Of a DNA stretch of 43,465 nt, positions 14,292 to 22,380 are shown one piece after another; within the stretch, counting starts at the first letter, position 1; every line of letters starts with the position of its first letter. The notes under the pieces are model-generated. The model was not told where the DNA came from. It made no database searches and was given only the letters and a program-made list of their open reading frames with translations. The stretch lies in assembly GCA_023129255.1 (NCBI GenBank), contig JAGMCH010000007.1, positions 1 through 43,465 of the forward strand, given 5' to 3'. This stretch comes from Dehalococcoidales bacterium. Lineage in GTDB: Bacteria > Chloroflexota > Dehalococcoidia > Dehalococcoidales > BS750m-G39. The position numbers and the translations under genes are program-made.

Positions 14292-15566
14292 TCATCCAAC
14301 CATTTGCACCCAACGGCGTGGCCCTACTTTAATTATGCTGCCTATCTTGATATTACCCTTTGTCTCATAAATTGTCTTGCCATCTATGCGAACAGACTCT
14401 TGTGCTATAAGACGCTTAGCATCACTACGACTTTTAGCTAAGCCTATCTCACATAACAGCAGAGGAACTGATACAATTAACTCCTCAGTTTCAGGCTCAC
14501 CGACCTCTCTGATGCTAGCCGCAAGTCCCTCCTCTTTAAACGAGCGAGCTTTTATTCTTTGTTTTAATTCTTCAGTTATCTTCACTTGCCGTATCTTCTC
14601 AGGCAACTCTCTTTTTTGAAATACCCTAGTAAAGTGTTCCTCAGCCTCAGTGGCTGCCTTTTGGTCGTAGAGCTGGGTGATAATTTCCCTGGCTAGGCGT
14701 TTTTTGAGTGCCATAGGATTAATAGTTGCATCCTTAAGCCCCTGTCTGAATTCCTCCAGTTCCTGGTCAGGGACATCGGTCAGCAATTCAAAGTAGTCCA
14801 TAATCAGGCTATCCGGGATGGACATCACCTTGCCGTATATTTCCTCGGGTGGGTCGGTGACACCAATACAGTTACCCAGGCTTTTGCTCATCTTCTGACT
14901 GCCATCGGTTCCAACCAGCAGAGGAACCATAAAGCATTGTTGAGGAGGCTGCCCCACCATAGACTGAAGCTCCCTTCCCACCAGGAAGTTAAACTTCTGG
15001 TCAGTGCCGCCAAATTCGACATCAGCCTGAATAGCCACTGAATCGTAAGCCTGGAGCAGTGGGTAAAGTAGCTCGGTCAGAGCGATGGGACGCTCGGCTT
15101 TATAGCGGGCGCTGAAGTCGTCTCGAGCCAGAAACTGAGCCACGGTGAACTTGCTGGTGAGCTGGATAATGTCAGTGAGGGTAAATTTATCAAACCACTC
15201 ACTCTGCCACCTTATCTCTGTCTTTTCCTTATCAACCACTTTAAAGAACTGCTGCATATAGGTCTCGGCGTTAGCCTTGACCTGTTCAATGGAGAGCATT
15301 GGTCGGGTGGCTGACATTCCGCTGGGGTCGCCAATCTGGGCTGTCCAATCAGCAACGATGAGAACAATCTGATGACCCAGCTCCTGGAATTGGTGCAGTT
15401 TGCGTAGTGCTACCATATGCCCTAAGTGAATGTCAGGGAAACTGGGGTCGAACCCCTCCTTTAGCCGTAGTTTTTTGCCTGAGCGCAGTAGCCCCAACAT
15501 CTCATCTTCTACTATAATTTCGGCTACCCCACGCTTTAGCAAATAACCGATATCTTGGTTGAACAT
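14292..15566 (-). CDS. tyrS: Tyrosyl-tRNA synthetase
   Basis: The 424-residue class I synthetase charges tRNA-Tyr. It carries HLGH at 47-50 (the HIGH motif), VADWTAQIGDPSG, QAYDSVAIQADVEFGGTDQKFN for tyrosine recognition, and KMSKS at 225-229. A C-terminal S4 RNA-binding domain (about 355-424: AKSRSDAKRLIAQESVRIDG) completes it. Its start is three bases after the ribF stop, so the two are cotranscribed. Confidence 0.97.
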   Translation of the reverse strand: MFNQDIGYLLKRGVAEIIVEDEMLGLLRSGKKLRLKEGFDPSFPDIHLGHMVALRKLHQFQELGHQIVLIVADWTAQIGDPSGMSATRPMLSIEQVKANAETYMQQFFKVVDKEKTEIRWQSEWFDKFTLTDIIQLTSKFTVAQFLARDDFSARYKAERPIALTELLYPLLQAYDSVAIQADVEFGGTDQKFNFLVGRELQSMVGQPPQQCFMVPLLVGTDGSQKMSKSLGNCIGVTDPPEEIYGKVMSIPDSLIMDYFELLTDVPDQELEEFRQGLKDATINPMALKKRLAREIITQLYDQKAATEAEEHFTRVFQKRELPEKIRQVKITEELKQRIKARSFKEEGLAASIREVGEPETEELIVSVPLLLCEIGLAKSRSDAKRLIAQESVRIDGKTIYETKGNIKIGSIIKVGPRRWVQMVG

Positions 15567-15569
15567 AGT

Positions 15570-16502
15570 CTAGTTTCCACCTCGTGTTTTTAATATGGCT
15601 CTTCCCTGTTTTACATCCTCGGCTATCTGTTTCTTCAGTTCTTCCGGGGTATCAAATTTTATCTCGCCACGGAGGCGCTCAATGATATCAATGGTTAGCC
15701 CCTGCCCGTACAGGTCGCCGTGGTAGTCGAGGAGGTAAACCTCGACCACGCGCTGGCTGCCACCGAAGGTAGGGCGCTGGCCGATGTTGGTCATTGAGGA
15801 ATAGGCTTGGTCATCAATATGAACCCGGCTAATATAAACGCCCTCGGCGGGAAGGCCTTGCTCCGCGTTTATGTCCAGATTGGCGGTGGGGAAGCCCAAC
15901 TCTATACCCCGTCCCGCCCCGGGGATTACACGCCCATGAAGGCTGAAGGGACGCCCAACCAGGTTCTGCACCCGTTTCATATCTCCTAAAGCTAATGCCT
16001 TCCTGATAGCGGTGCTGCTTACCACCTCACCATCTACTATTATCGGGGGCACCACAGTTACACTGAAGCCCATTTCCTGCCCCAGTCGGCGCAGGGTATC
16101 GGTATTGCCTCCCCTGCTTTGACCCAGGGCAAAGTCAGGTCCAATTACCAGTCCCCGCATTCTGAGGTATTTCCCTAGTAGACCCAGGAATTGCCGAGGG
16201 CTGAGCTGGGCTAACTCACGGGTAAAGGACAGGGCAATAATAGCCTCAACGCCTTCATTCTTTAGCAGGGTTGTTCTTTGGGCAAGGTCGGTCAAGAATG
16301 GTAGCCTGGTTTGAGGGAATAGCACCTCTTGGGGATGCTGGCGAAAGGTTACCACTCCACTGAGCAGACCCTGCTTTTGGGCAAGCTCTGTTAATTGGGA
16401 AATCAGGTATCTATGACCGAGGTGAACCCCGTCAAAGACACCGATTGTTAGTAGCATATCCTTTTCGGCTGATTGCTTGCCCAGCTCTTCCTCTACCTGC
16501 AC
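15570..16502 (-). CDS. ribF: Bifunctional riboflavin kinase / FAD synthetase
   Basis: The 310-residue protein makes FMN and FAD from riboflavin. The N-terminal adenylyltransferase half has TIGVFDGVHLGHRYL (about 16-30), FRQHPQEVL and VVSSTAIRKAL. The C-terminal kinase half has LHGRVIPGAGRGIELGFPTANLD, GVYISRV and VEVYLLDYHGDLYG. Length is normal. It is the first gene of the ribF-tyrS pair. The region contains many flavoproteins, but ribF is a housekeeping gene and no link is implied. Confidence 0.97.
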   Translation of the reverse strand: MQVEEELGKQSAEKDMLLTIGVFDGVHLGHRYLISQLTELAQKQGLLSGVVTFRQHPQEVLFPQTRLPFLTDLAQRTTLLKNEGVEAIIALSFTRELAQLSPRQFLGLLGKYLRMRGLVIGPDFALGQSRGGNTDTLRRLGQEMGFSVTVVPPIIVDGEVVSSTAIRKALALGDMKRVQNLVGRPFSLHGRVIPGAGRGIELGFPTANLDINAEQGLPAEGVYISRVHIDDQAYSSMTNIGQRPTFGGSQRVVEVYLLDYHGDLYGQGLTIDIIERLRGEIKFDTPEELKKQIAEDVKQGRAILKTRGGN

Positions 16503-16543
16503 AGCTACTTATACTAGCATAACCCTATCTGAGCGTCAACAAT

Positions 16544-16571
16544 TTGACAAGGGGTACTGAGTTGTTAAACT
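16544..16571 (+). promoter_or_regulatory. Putative promoter of the small membrane protein gene
   Basis: TTGACA (16544-16549) and TAAACT (16566-16571) are 16 bp apart, just before the GTG at 16586. The -10 match is only 4 of 6, and the spacing to the start codon leaves little room for a leader. Confidence 0.4.
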
Positions 16572-16585
16572 AGCCTTGGACTGAA

Positions 16586-16864
16586 GTGAGTGTAGCTGGC
16601 TTTTTTATTTTGCTGGCAATTGCCATTTTACTCAGGCTCATTGGCAATAAGCTGGTACCGGTAGTGATGCCCAGCGGGCGGCTTAGAACTATAGGCTTGG
16701 GCTGGGCCGGTGGCTTTTTGGGTAGCCTGCTGGATAGTGTTTTATGGCAGTTTGGACCTGAGGTTGCCGGGATAAACCTGGTGGCGGCTACCATCGGTTG
16801 TGCCCTTTTTATTCTCTTTTTCGGTCTATTCCCATTCATTAAAACATTGCTGGGGAGGATATAA
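16586..16864 (+). CDS. Small hydrophobic membrane protein, function unknown
   Basis: The 92-residue ORF starts with GTG and reads VAGFFILLAIAILLRLIGNKL, then a glycine-rich GLGWAGGFLGSLLDSVLWQFG, then VAATIGCALFILFFGLFPFI. This gives about two or three membrane segments, with the glycine-rich part recalling the YeaQ/GlsB-type small membrane proteins. Codon use and hydrophobicity suggest it is real rather than a shadow. It sits between ribF and the tRNA-Thr remnant and may be cotranscribed with the tRNA. Function is not known. Confidence 0.6.
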   Translation: MSVAGFFILLAIAILLRLIGNKLVPVVMPSGRLRTIGLGWAGGFLGSLLDSVLWQFGPEVAGINLVAATIGCALFILFFGLFPFIKTLLGRI

Positions 16865-16870
16865 TTGGTT

Positions 16871-16906
16871 TTTATCAGCCAATTGATTTTGTGCTATACT
16901 TGGATA
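16871..16906 (+). promoter_or_regulatory. Probable native promoter of tRNA-Thr, now separated from the intact tRNA
   Basis: TTATCA and TATACT are 17 bp apart and end a few bases before the tRNA 5' half at 16909. After integration this promoter reads only a tRNA fragment and the truncated gene beyond it, while the rebuilt tRNA lies 16.4 kb away. Confidence 0.45.
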
Positions 16907-16942
16907 AAGCCAGCGTAGCTCAGGGGTAGAGCAGCGGTTTCG
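16907..16942 (+). repeat. Left attachment repeat: 5' half of tRNA-Thr
   Basis: These 36 bases are identical to 33343-33378, the start of the intact tRNA-Thr(CGT), covering acceptor 5' strand, D-arm, anticodon 5' strand and part of the anticodon loop. Identity ends in the anticodon loop (TTTCG then ACTT here, TAAA there). It is the left boundary of the integrative element. Confidence 0.9.
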
Positions 16943-17592
16943 ACTTTCAGTACTCATTTCCCCAAGGTTTTTGGTATGCCTTAACTGGTCTTGCGGAAAC
17001 TTGGATAAACATACTCCAAGGTATGGCCAATGGAGTTGCTGGCCTACCGCCGATCACGGATGAACCAGAGTCAAACGCACGCCAATGGGCGGACGTCGCC
17101 AATCAGCGGATTGCACATCTATTAGAAACGAGAGCCGGCCCTTTTTGGGGACCAAATTTCTCACAGGCTACAAACCCGAAGTTTCCATTCCCACACGCCC
17201 CTTTTGGGGAATTCCGATTTGTCGAAAAGCGTATAGAGGGTTCTAAGCCAATATTCAAAATTGGAGGACAAGGAGCAGTAGGACTTCAAAGCCTCTGCGG
17301 CATACCGTACCTATTTCATATTCGAAACACTTGTTCACAGCAGAACATTCCATTGCACTGCTGGCCTTTTAACGGTTGGGATCCAGCTGGTCATGCTCAC
17401 GTTTTAGTCGAGTGGTACCCAGCTATCCAGAACCAAGGTCAGAAGTCGGATGAAGAGGATGCCTTAGCTTGCGTTAGATGGGCAAAAATCAAAGATGACC
17501 AAGGAAAGCTATCAGACTTTCTTATCCCTCCTCTTTCAGACTCCAAGAAAACGCAGGCGATTCTCGAGGGTTGGGTTCTTGGGGTTCTATGA
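16943..17592 (+). pseudogene. 5'-truncated DUF429-like (RNase H-fold) gene
   Basis: The reading frame is open from inside the tRNA fragment (stop at 16927) and continues GFDFQYSFPQGFWYALTGLAETW before the ATG at 17023 that the track uses. The GFDFxYSFP segment and the C-terminal VLVEWYPAI, DALACVRWAK and EGWVLGVL blocks resemble DUF429-type predicted RNase H-like proteins. In that family they follow an N-terminal DxxG strand that is missing here. The gene has therefore lost its 5' end exactly at the attachment junction. A 189-residue product from 17023 is possible but would lack part of the active-site fold. The family call is from motif memory and moderate only. Confidence 0.5.
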
Positions 17593-17741
17593 ACGAAATA
17601 GCGTTTTGTTGGCTGATACTTAACCTATGAATGTGCTAAGAGTGCAGCCTCTATTGAAAAATCATTTTCCTACCTGAGATGGTACATGATATGGGACCGT
17701 TCCTGCTAGAAAAGACCTTCTTAACAATTGTGTGGAAATAG

Positions 17742-17782
17742 CCCTTAGGGGTATTGACAGTCGCTCACATAAAGTCTATATT
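17742..17782 (+). promoter_or_regulatory. Strong sigma70 promoter with adjacent palindrome, upstream of the permease operon
   Basis: TTGACA (17754-17759) and TATATT (17777-17782) are separated by exactly 17 bp. Immediately upstream lies CCCTTAGGGG (17742-17751), a palindrome similar to the TAGGG/CCCTA boxes near 23.2 and 26.1 kb. Transcription should begin near 17789, leaving a leader of about 225 bases before the GTG at 18016. Confidence 0.7.
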
Positions 17783-17788
17783 ATTTCT

Positions 17789-17899
17789 AATATGCGAGGT
17801 AGCCTCAAAATAACATATTCTGCTCGTGGGGTGTGGTGATGGGGATGGGACGAGGGCGCTGCAATTGCCTTGGATGGCAGGTGGCAGCGCCCTTTTTGT
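17789..17899 (+). promoter_or_regulatory. Structured leader ending in an intrinsic terminator (attenuator or riboswitch candidate)
   Basis: Within the predicted 5' leader there is a small hairpin GAGG-TAG-CCTC, then CTCGT (17823-17827) able to pair with ACGAG (17850-17854) around a G-rich loop. A perfect 10-bp stem AGGGCGCTGC (17853-17862) / GCAGCGCCCT (17884-17893) followed by TTTTGTT comes next. The CTCGT/ACGAG pairing shares two bases with the foot of the terminator stem, so the two may compete. A terminator inside a leader is typical of attenuation. I do not recognise a known riboswitch class. Confidence 0.55.
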
Positions 17900-18015
17900 T
17901 GGGTAGTTAGGAGTTAAAGACGATAAAATTTAGAAAAGGGGGGATTGAGTATAAGGAAAACTAAAAAGTGATTTTATCAGCCAATTACTAAAATTTTTAT
18001 GAAAGGAGTGATTAA

Positions 18016-19395
18016 GTGGCAAAAGAAGAAAAGGAATTAGCGGGGATGGATGCACTGGTAAGGGACTATGAGAGAGCCCCGGTGCCTGAGGAGAGGCAAA
18101 AGAGCTGGTATAACATGGGTATGGTGTGGGGCGGCGTTGCTGCCTGCGTAGTTTGCCTTTTGGTGGGGGGCATGGTCGGGTTCTGGCTCGATCTTAAGAC
18201 CGCCGCAATCGCAGTAATCTGTGGCAGTCTCATAACCACGGTAATCGGTGCCATTGCTGCAGTGGTAGGGGCACGGCTGAACCTGTCAACGCCGATGATA
18301 GCTAGATTTGCCTTCGGCAATAGGGGGGTTATTGTAGTGGCTGCTGCCATCGCCATTGGCTGCTTTGGCTGGTTCGCCTTTCAGCTCGGATTTTTCGGTG
18401 TGACATTTCAGGCGGCAACGGGGATTATGACCGGGGTTGCCCCGGGGATGGTAGGCTTATGGATAGCTATAGTAATCGGTGGCATACTGATGACAGTTAG
18501 TGCCATCTTCGGCTATCGGGCTTTAGCCTGGCTGAGCTTAGTTACCGTACCCATAATCCTCGCTCTGTGGATATATTCACTGGTTCATGTCTTGGGTCAG
18601 TATTCCTGGAGCGAGCTGCTGGCACACGCACCAGCAGACCCACAGACACTGGCGGTTGCAATCTCATTTGTGGCTGGCGGATTCATGGTTGGCGCGGTGA
18701 TTACGCCCGATGTTAGCCGTTATGCTAAGAGCGCTGGGCATTCGGTTTGGGGTGTGATTCTCGGCTTCTTTGTTATCCAGGCTGTGCTTATGTACATGGG
18801 GGCAATCCTGGCTCATGCCGTCGGTGACTGGAACATGGTAAACGTTATGCTCGGGCTCGGTTTGGGTACCGCTTTTGGTATTATTGCCATGCTGGTATTG
18901 ATTCTGGCCCAGTGGACAACGAATGACAATAACCTGTACTCGGCGGCGTTATCCTTTTCCGTGATATTTAGAGGTGCACGCAAATGGTGGCTAACCGCCG
19001 CTGCTGGCGCGCTCGGCATAATCCTAGCTATGCCGGAGCCTGTGAATATATGGGGCCACTTCCCAGAGTTTATATCGTCTCTCTGCATTTTGATACCACC
19101 TATAGCCGGGGTTTACATAGCTGACTACTTCTTCATAAACCGGGACTTTTACAAATTTGAGAACCTGCCTAAAGTAGCCAACGCTCGGTGGTTGATGCTG
19201 GCATCATGGGCAGTTGCCTCGTTTATCGGTTTCTGTACTACGCCTGCGGGGGCGAGCATAGGCACACTCGGCTGGTTCAACATAACCACAATCCCGGCAA
19301 TTGACACCTTTCTAATAGGCTTTTTCCTGGCATTAATCGCAGGCTGGATGTATAAGAAAGCTAAAGGAGGATGGCCGGAAACTACACCTGCATAG
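18016..19395 (+). CDS. NCS1-family nucleobase/hydantoin-type permease
   Basis: The 459-residue protein is an integral membrane transporter with about 12 hydrophobic segments. The N-terminal cytoplasmic ERAPVPEERQKSWYNMGMVWGGVAACV, the MIARFAFGNRG segment, GFMVGAVITPDVSRYAKS and LAQWTTNDNNLYSAALSFS are characteristic of the cytosine permease (CodB)/allantoin/hydantoin (Mhp1) branch of NCS1. It imports a nucleobase or hydantoin-like compound with a cation. The GTG start has a good GAAAGGAG site. It leads an operon with a racemase, aminopeptidase and DUF917 gene, so the substrate is likely a cyclic ureide or amino-acid derivative rather than a nucleobase. That last step is inference. Confidence 0.88.
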   Translation: MAKEEKELAGMDALVRDYERAPVPEERQKSWYNMGMVWGGVAACVVCLLVGGMVGFWLDLKTAAIAVICGSLITTVIGAIAAVVGARLNLSTPMIARFAFGNRGVIVVAAAIAIGCFGWFAFQLGFFGVTFQAATGIMTGVAPGMVGLWIAIVIGGILMTVSAIFGYRALAWLSLVTVPIILALWIYSLVHVLGQYSWSELLAHAPADPQTLAVAISFVAGGFMVGAVITPDVSRYAKSAGHSVWGVILGFFVIQAVLMYMGAILAHAVGDWNMVNVMLGLGLGTAFGIIAMLVLILAQWTTNDNNLYSAALSFSVIFRGARKWWLTAAAGALGIILAMPEPVNIWGHFPEFISSLCILIPPIAGVYIADYFFINRDFYKFENLPKVANARWLMLASWAVASFIGFCTTPAGASIGTLGWFNITTIPAIDTFLIGFFLALIAGWMYKKAKGGWPETTPA

Positions 19396-19425
19396 TGGTT
19401 TATCTCTAGTTATGGAGGTGGGAGA

Positions 19426-20157
19426 ACGAAGATAAAGGTTATTGTGCCCATCATAGTAAGTGAATTTAACCAGGAAGTGAAGCGGGAATTTGAGCATTTC
19501 GCTGCTGAGGGCACAGAAATAGAGGTAGTAAATCTAGCCAAGGGACCAGCATCTGTTGAGTCTCACTATGATGAAGCCGATGCCACTCCAGACATCCTGA
19601 GCAAGGTAAAGGAAGCCGAGGGGGAAGGATTTGATGGAGTAATCGTTGACTGTTTCGGAGATGTGGGGGTAAAGGCGGCACGCGAGGTTAGCAATATACC
19701 TGTTGTTGGTCCCGGCGAGACATCTATGTTATTTGCCGCAGCCCTGGGTCATCGCTTCTCGGTGATAACTGTGCTGAAGAACCTGGTGCCAATGATGAGT
19801 AATGCGGCTAAGGTTTTGGGCGTCTACGAAAAATTAGCCTCGGTCAGGTATGTTGATATCCCTGTCCTGGAGGTGGCGGATAAGGAGAGATTAAAGAAGG
19901 CTTTATACCAGGAGATGCTTAGTGCCATAGAGAAGGATGGCGCCCATGTTCTCGCTCTTGGCTGTACCGGGATGACGGGTGTGGCTTCAGATTTAAGCCG
20001 AATGCTGAAGGAAAATGGATATGATGTCCCTGTTATAGACCCGTCGGCAGCCTCGCTAAAGTTTGCCGAGGCTCTAGTCAGGATGGAGATAAAACAGAGC
20101 AAGCTCACCTATATGGAGCCTCCGCAAAAGGAGAGAACAGGGCCTGTGGTCACATGA
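19426..20157 (+). CDS. Asp/Glu/hydantoin racemase family protein, probable ACG start
   Basis: The family catalyses racemisation or related reactions with two cysteines. Here they lie in IVDCFGDVGV and LALGCTGMTG, and both are present. The track start is the GTG at 19444 (MPIIVSEFN), but the open frame upstream reads KIKVIVPIIVSEFN, which matches the usual start of hydantoin racemases. GGAGGT at 19414-19419 is correctly spaced for the ACG at 19426 and too far from the GTG. I therefore place the start at ACG (243 residues). The gene follows the permease by about 30 bases and precedes the aminopeptidase, consistent with a hydantoin or amino-acid amide pathway. Confidence 0.82.
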   Translation, partial: TKIKVIVPIIVSEFNQEVKREFEHFAAEGTEIEVVNLAKGPASVESHYDEADATPDILSKVKEAEGEGFDGVIVDCFGDVGVKAAREVSNIPVVGPGETSMLFAAALGHRFSVITVLKNLVPMMSNAAKVLGVYEKLASVRYVDIPVLEVADKERLKKALYQEMLSAIEKDGAHVLALGCTGMTGVASDLSRMLKENGYDVPVIDPSAASLKFAEALVRMEIKQSKLTYMEPPQKERTGPVVT

Positions 20158-20235
20158 GAACTCCGGCAGGGATAATCCGGAACCCAGGGCTGCTACCAAT
20201 TCAATAAGTTAAAAAACATGTTGGAGGTCTACAGA

Positions 20236-21180
20236 ATGAAAGAGGCGGCAAGGATTGTAGTAGAAGACTGCTTGGGGGTCAAAAAGTCGGAAGAGGTGCT
20301 GATAATTGTTGACCAGAAATCTCGCCAGATTGGAACCGCTCTGTTTGATGCTGCCAAAAGCTTGGGGGCGGAAGCAGTGCTGGTTGAAATGGTTGAGCGG
20401 GAGGCACATGGCTCCGAGCCGCCTCGTTTGGTAGCTGAGGCGATGAAAAGCGCAGATGTCGTAATTGCGCCAACCTCCAAGTCTATAACTCATACCAAAG
20501 CCAGATTGGAGGCAACTAAGAGCGGGGTCAGAATTGCCAGCATGCCGACAATAACTGAAGAAATGATGTCTCGGACGATGTCGGCTGATTATATAAAGAT
20601 AAAAGAGAGGAGCCTGAAGTTCCGCGATTTGCTCTCTCAAGGAAACGAGGTGCGACTGACTACACCAGCGGGAACAGATTTGACCTTCTCCATAGTGGGG
20701 AGAGAGGGGATGGCTGATACCGGCATCCTGGATGAGAAAGGTGCTTTTGGCAACCTGCCGGCAGGTGAAGCATGCCTGGCTCCGGTTGAGGGAAAGACCT
20801 CTGGCGTAGCCGTGGTAGATGGGTCAATGGCAGGCGTGGGGGTAATGAAGACACCGATAAGGATGGTGGTAAAGGATGGCTATGTTACCGAGATAACTGG
20901 TGGAGCCGAGGCTAAAGCGCTCTCCGATTTGTTGCGGGATAAGGGAGAGGAGGTAAAGAGTATCGCTGAGCTGGGAATTGGCACCAATGAGAAGGCAACT
21001 CCATCCGGAAGCCCCCTGGAAGATGAGAAGGTGATGGGAACTGTGCATGTTGCTATCGGTGATAACATCGTCTTCGGCGGCAAGGTAAAAGCACCAATGC
21101 ATCTGGATGGAATTATGAAAAACCCAACCCTGGTAATTGACGGTAAAACGGTAATTAAAGATGGCAAACATCTGATTTAG
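20236..21180 (+). CDS. M29-family (thermophilic) aminopeptidase-like protein
   Basis: The protein resembles the M29 leucyl aminopeptidase family: N-terminal ARIVVEDCLGVKKSEEVLIIVD, VVIAPTSKSITHTKAR, a central VRLTTPAGTDLTFSIVGR, FGNLPAGEACLAPVEG with the metal-ligand glutamate, LGIGTNEKA, and a C-terminal MGTVHVAIGDNIVFGG...MHLDGIM. Members bind two metal ions and remove N-terminal residues. In catabolic operons, relatives may cleave amides such as carbamoyl amino acids. The track start is 20218, but GGAGGT at 20223-20228 points to the ATG at 20236 (314 residues). It is followed by DUF917 after 10 bases. Confidence 0.82.
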   Translation: MKEAARIVVEDCLGVKKSEEVLIIVDQKSRQIGTALFDAAKSLGAEAVLVEMVEREAHGSEPPRLVAEAMKSADVVIAPTSKSITHTKARLEATKSGVRIASMPTITEEMMSRTMSADYIKIKERSLKFRDLLSQGNEVRLTTPAGTDLTFSIVGREGMADTGILDEKGAFGNLPAGEACLAPVEGKTSGVAVVDGSMAGVGVMKTPIRMVVKDGYVTEITGGAEAKALSDLLRDKGEEVKSIAELGIGTNEKATPSGSPLEDEKVMGTVHVAIGDNIVFGGKVKAPMHLDGIMKNPTLVIDGKTVIKDGKHLI

Positions 21181-21190
21181 GGGGTTAAAG

Positions 21191-22276
21191 ATGGCAAAAA
21201 GAATATTAGGTAAAGCTGAACTAGAAGATGTAACCTGGGGGTCAACGCTGCTTGGTGCTGGCGGTGGTGGCTCGCCCCATGATGGGTTAAACCTGGTAAA
21301 AGAAATGGAGAACGAGGTAACGCTACTTGACCCGGCTGACCTACCTGAGAGCGCCACTGCCGTAGTGGTGGCTGGAATAGGAGCCCCCAAGGCTATTTCT
21401 GAAAGAGGGTTTGGGCCTGAGGCTATATTTGCCTATGATGCGATGAAGAATATGACGGCTGTGGGTGGGGTCAAAATAGATTACCTGATGCCGGGTGAAA
21501 TAGGCGGTCTTAATACCATTACCCCACTTTATGTAGCCTCACAGAAGAATGTTCCAGTGGTTGATGCCGATGGCAATGGACGTGCTGTTCCTGAGCTTGC
21601 TACCGGGCTTTATCCCATTTACAAAATACCCACCAGCCCGTTAGTACTTGCCAACAAAGCAGGCGATATTATCGTCGCCTATCTAGCCGACCCACTTGAT
21701 ACTACTGCTGCTGAGACGATAGCCAGAACGGCTGCCGTCTCGTTCGGGATGCTGGCAGCATTTGCCACCTGGGTAGTCAATATAGCAACTATCAAAAGGT
21801 GCCTAGTGCCCAACTCGGTATCAAAGACTGAAAAAATAGGTAAGGCAATGAGAGAAGCCAGAGCCAGTGGCAAGGACGCAGTGAAACAGGTTATAACCAT
21901 CACCGGCGGCAAGGAACTGTTTCGGGGTAAAATCCAGAAGATTGAGATGAGGACCGCAGAGGGGTTTGACTTTGGCAGAACAACTATTGAAGGTGCTGCT
22001 AACTACAAGGGCAAAACATTCGTTATTGACTCCAAGAATGAGAATATGATTGCCTGGCAGGAAGAGAGGCCGGTCATAATGGTTCCCGACTTAATAGCTA
22101 TGATGACCACCGAGGGCGAGCCTCTTACCAATGCCGATACCAAGGAGGGCATGGAAATAGCTATTATCGGGATTCACGCTCCAGAGCCCTGGACAAGAAC
22201 CCCTGACGGATTTAATTGCTGGAAGCATATATTAGTGAAACTAGGCTACGACGGTTCTTACGTCAGCTCATTTTAG
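21191..22276 (+). CDS. DUF917 family protein
   Basis: The 361-residue protein matches DUF917: LEDVTWGSTLLGAGGGGSPHDGLNLV near the start, VVVAGIGAPKAISERG, YLMPGEIGGLNTITPLYVASQ, VVDADGNGRAVPEL, and the C-terminal PDLIAMMTTEGEPLTNADTKEGMEIAIIGIHAPEPW. DUF917 proteins occur beside hydantoinases, NCS1 transporters and racemases, and may be structurally related to the C-terminal part of hydantoinase/oxoprolinase proteins. No catalytic role is established to my knowledge. It is the last gene of the permease operon and is followed by a strong terminator. Confidence 0.85.
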   Translation: MAKRILGKAELEDVTWGSTLLGAGGGGSPHDGLNLVKEMENEVTLLDPADLPESATAVVVAGIGAPKAISERGFGPEAIFAYDAMKNMTAVGGVKIDYLMPGEIGGLNTITPLYVASQKNVPVVDADGNGRAVPELATGLYPIYKIPTSPLVLANKAGDIIVAYLADPLDTTAAETIARTAAVSFGMLAAFATWVVNIATIKRCLVPNSVSKTEKIGKAMREARASGKDAVKQVITITGGKELFRGKIQKIEMRTAEGFDFGRTTIEGAANYKGKTFVIDSKNENMIAWQEERPVIMVPDLIAMMTTEGEPLTNADTKEGMEIAIIGIHAPEPWTRTPDGFNCWKHILVKLGYDGSYVSSF

Positions 22277-22331
22277 GTAGCAAAAGGGAAGATTTGAGCC
22301 GCTACCAGTGGCTATCTTTTAGATAAAATGG

Positions 22332-22363
22332 AGAGGGTCTCTATCCTGCCGAGACCCTCTTTA
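22332..22363 (+). terminator. Intrinsic terminator after the DUF917 gene
   Basis: A perfect 10-bp stem AGAGGGTCTC (22332-22341) / GAGACCCTCT (22351-22360) with a 9-base loop is followed by TTTACCTTT. It separates the permease operon from the nitroreductase, whose GGAGGT site follows immediately. Confidence 0.8.
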
Positions 22364-22380
22364 CCTTTGGAGGTTGAGTA

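Noticed and set aside
16909-16942. A complete tRNA-Thr at the left boundary
   Set aside because: After the anticodon loop the sequence diverges; no 3' anticodon strand, T-arm or acceptor 3' strand follows.
17789-17899. Known guanidine, purine or preQ1 riboswitch
   Set aside because: The ACGAGG string recalled guanidine classes, but the paired hairpins and conserved loops of those classes are not seen.
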